A stretch of 34,504 nucleotides of DNA from JADHUC01 sp964617665 (GTDB lineage: Bacteria; Planctomycetota; Planctomycetia; Pirellulales; Pirellulaceae): assembly GCA_964617665.1 (NCBI GenBank), contig CAZUAH010000087.1, forward strand, positions 1-34,504. The letters are read 5' to 3'. Position numbers and translations under genes: made by a program. The notes beneath the pieces are model-generated. The model was not told where the DNA came from and made no database searches. It worked only from the letters and a program-made list of their open reading frames with translations. This document shows, piece after piece, positions 33,120 to 34,504 of the stretch. The first letter of the stretch is position 1, and each line of letters begins with the position of its first letter.

Positions 33120-34406
33120 ATGAAACACGCGTCTGCGACAACTGCTTTGGTTTCGATGCTTCTCCTCATCCCGGTACCTGCTGAAGGCAACGGCGCCGAG
33201 AGCAAATACCATACATGGACTTCCAGGACGGGAAGCACCCTGGAAGCGGCATTCGTGGATGCTGTCTGGGACAATGAGAAGAAAACAAACGTTGTTACGT
33301 TGCAGAGAAAGGACGGTTTGACTATCGACGTGGAACTAGGCGACCTTAGCGAAGCGTCTCAAGGACTTGCGCGGCGTCTGAAGCGGGAGGCGAGCAAGGC
33401 AAAATCCGTTCCTCGAGTCTCCAATGGAGCCGCCAGAACCGCAAAGCCCGAAGTCGCGCCGGAAGAGGATCGAACGTCTTCCCTGGACGTGCTACCGGTA
33501 GCGGGCTACGCAAGGGTAGTCGACGCAACGGCAAAGGTCGAAGTTGTCAATCCTGGCAACGTTTCCAAGGAGAAGTTTCAGTTCCTGCTTACCATTCCTG
33601 CGTCGAGTTTGCGGCACCAGAAACTGCTGGATTGGCAATCGGATATGGAACATCTTGCTACGAAGACGCATGCCAACGGAATAGACAAATACCTGTCCCT
33701 AGTATTTCCCGTTCCCGCCGGGGAGGTCGTCAAACATGAAGTCCGATTCCGCGTCCTTGTCGTACCAGTTGACTATTCGCGATTGCGGGAGCCGTCCGCA
33801 ACTCCCCCACTGGATCACCCAACGATCGCCAAGTATCTCGAACCATCGCGAAATATCGAGTCAGACTCTGGAGAGGTCCTTCAGTTGGCGAATCGACTAT
33901 TCGCTAATCGCAGGACAGTCCTGGAAAAAGCGAAAGCAGCCTACGAGTGGCCAGCGAAAAACATCAAGTATGAGGTCCAGCAAGAAACGTTGGGGGCACG
34001 GGAGGCGATCCGTCGAGGTATAGGAGATTGCACAGACTTCGCCGCTGCGTTCGTCGCACTTTGTCGTTGCGGACAGATCCCAGCCCGCCGTGCCACGGTG
34101 TTCAACATGGGAACCGACCTCGTGCGAACGGTGAAGCTGCCCAATCACGATATAGCAGAGCTGTTCCTGGAAGGTTACGGTTGGGTGCCTGTCGATCCGA
34201 TCCACGGCCAAGGAAGATACGACAAAGCGGAGGGTTTCGCCCGGACCGGAAATTCTCTCGTGTTCTACAAGAGGGAAGGAGCCTGGACCTATTCGGGCTC
34301 GCCAACAAAGGACTGTTCTGTCAACTGGCTGCTAAAGGTAGTAGATCAGGGGCATTGGCAGGACTTGCTCCTCCGATACCGGCCCGGGACGAAGAAGGCG
34401 CCGTAG
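33120..34406 (+). CDS. SHD1-domain plus transglutaminase-like protein, secreted
   Basis: A 428-aa protein with a signal peptide (LVSMLLLIPVPAEG). Residues about 28-88 look like an SHD1 (SLA1 homology 1-like) domain, a short beta-barrel common in planctomycete proteins: YHTWTSRTGSTLEAAFV ... LTIDVELGDLSEAS. After a linker and a beta-rich middle, the transglutaminase-like core runs from about 270, with Cys in GIGDCTDFAA (C304), His in PNHDIAELF (H343) and Asp in GWVPVDP (D359), a complete Cys-His-Asp triad. It may act as a protease or amidase-type enzyme on extracellular proteins. The ATG at 33120 has only a weak purine-rich site. The gene diverges from the hydrolase operon. The 98 bp after the stop show nothing notable. 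Confidence 0.87.
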   Translation: MKHASATTALVSMLLLIPVPAEGNGAESKYHTWTSRTGSTLEAAFVDAVWDNEKKTNVVTLQRKDGLTIDVELGDLSEASQGLARRLKREASKAKSVPRVSNGAARTAKPEVAPEEDRTSSLDVLPVAGYARVVDATAKVEVVNPGNVSKEKFQFLLTIPASSLRHQKLLDWQSDMEHLATKTHANGIDKYLSLVFPVPAGEVVKHEVRFRVLVVPVDYSRLREPSATPPLDHPTIAKYLEPSRNIESDSGEVLQLANRLFANRRTVLEKAKAAYEWPAKNIKYEVQQETLGAREAIRRGIGDCTDFAAAFVALCRCGQIPARRATVFNMGTDLVRTVKLPNHDIAELFLEGYGWVPVDPIHGQGRYDKAEGFARTGNSLVFYKREGAWTYSGSPTKDCSVNWLLKVVDQGHWQDLLLRYRPGTKKAP

Positions 34407-34504
34407 CTAGTTCCTCTAACGTCGCGCACGCGGCAACTCCGCTGTCCACTAGGAACGGACGGTCGCCTGCCAACACCGCACGCCCGCAGAGATTCGCCAT
34501 CCAT

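Overview
The window looks like chromosomal DNA of a planctomycete, most likely from the Pirellulales. The main reasons are two H-X9-DG pseudopilins (DUF1559 type), several CRTAC1/ASPIC-UnbV propeller proteins, an SHD1-domain transglutaminase-like protein, a GH-A hydrolase plus ThuA pair, many secreted proteins and lipoproteins, and abundant palindromic intergenic repeats. No RNA genes, CRISPR arrays or phage genes were recognised. Family assignments come from reading motifs by eye; no database search was run.

Layout. 1-1230: N-terminally truncated IS1634/IS4-type transposase at the window edge. 1231-1934: repeat-rich gap. 1935-5109: small two-TM protein (59 aa) followed by a 992-aa TPR-CRTAC1 fusion (minus strand). 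5438-6883: membrane-anchored TPR protein (minus). 7023-8407: pseudopilin followed by a small lipoprotein (minus), with a clear terminator after them. 9070-12724: two tandem CRTAC1 paralogues (plus). 12803-16512: a divergent pair, an FG-GAP protein with one haem site (minus) and a TPR protein with two cytochrome c domains (plus). 16800-18476: second pseudopilin and lipoprotein cassette (minus). 19190-20461: TPR protein (plus) related to the TPR part of the cytochrome fusion. 20693-21901: YbaK-type deacylase and a CPBP-type membrane protein (plus). 22067-26452: 1461-aa secreted putative glycoside hydrolase. 26556-28337: vWA lipoprotein, convergent with 28347-29135, a secreted coiled-coil protein ending in an ExbD-like domain. 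29276-32837: GH-A hydrolase and ThuA-domain protein (minus). 33120-34406: SHD1 plus transglutaminase-like protein (plus).

How the genes may work together. From about 1.9 to 20.5 kb nearly every protein is predicted to be exported or membrane-anchored, and they are built from four modules: TPR, Ca-binding FG-GAP/VCBS propeller, cytochrome c and pseudopilin. Three proteins join these modules pairwise: TPR+propeller, propeller+cytochrome and TPR+cytochrome. Two pseudopilin-lipoprotein cassettes face divergently toward a propeller gene and a TPR gene. I infer that these could form one cell-surface assembly, possibly redox-active; this is the best candidate for an undescribed system here. The right third reads as a polysaccharide or cell-surface region, with two large hydrolases.

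Repeats. The gaps between genes hold at least eight palindromic repeat families. One long inverted repeat occurs four times and one 17-bp hairpin three times.
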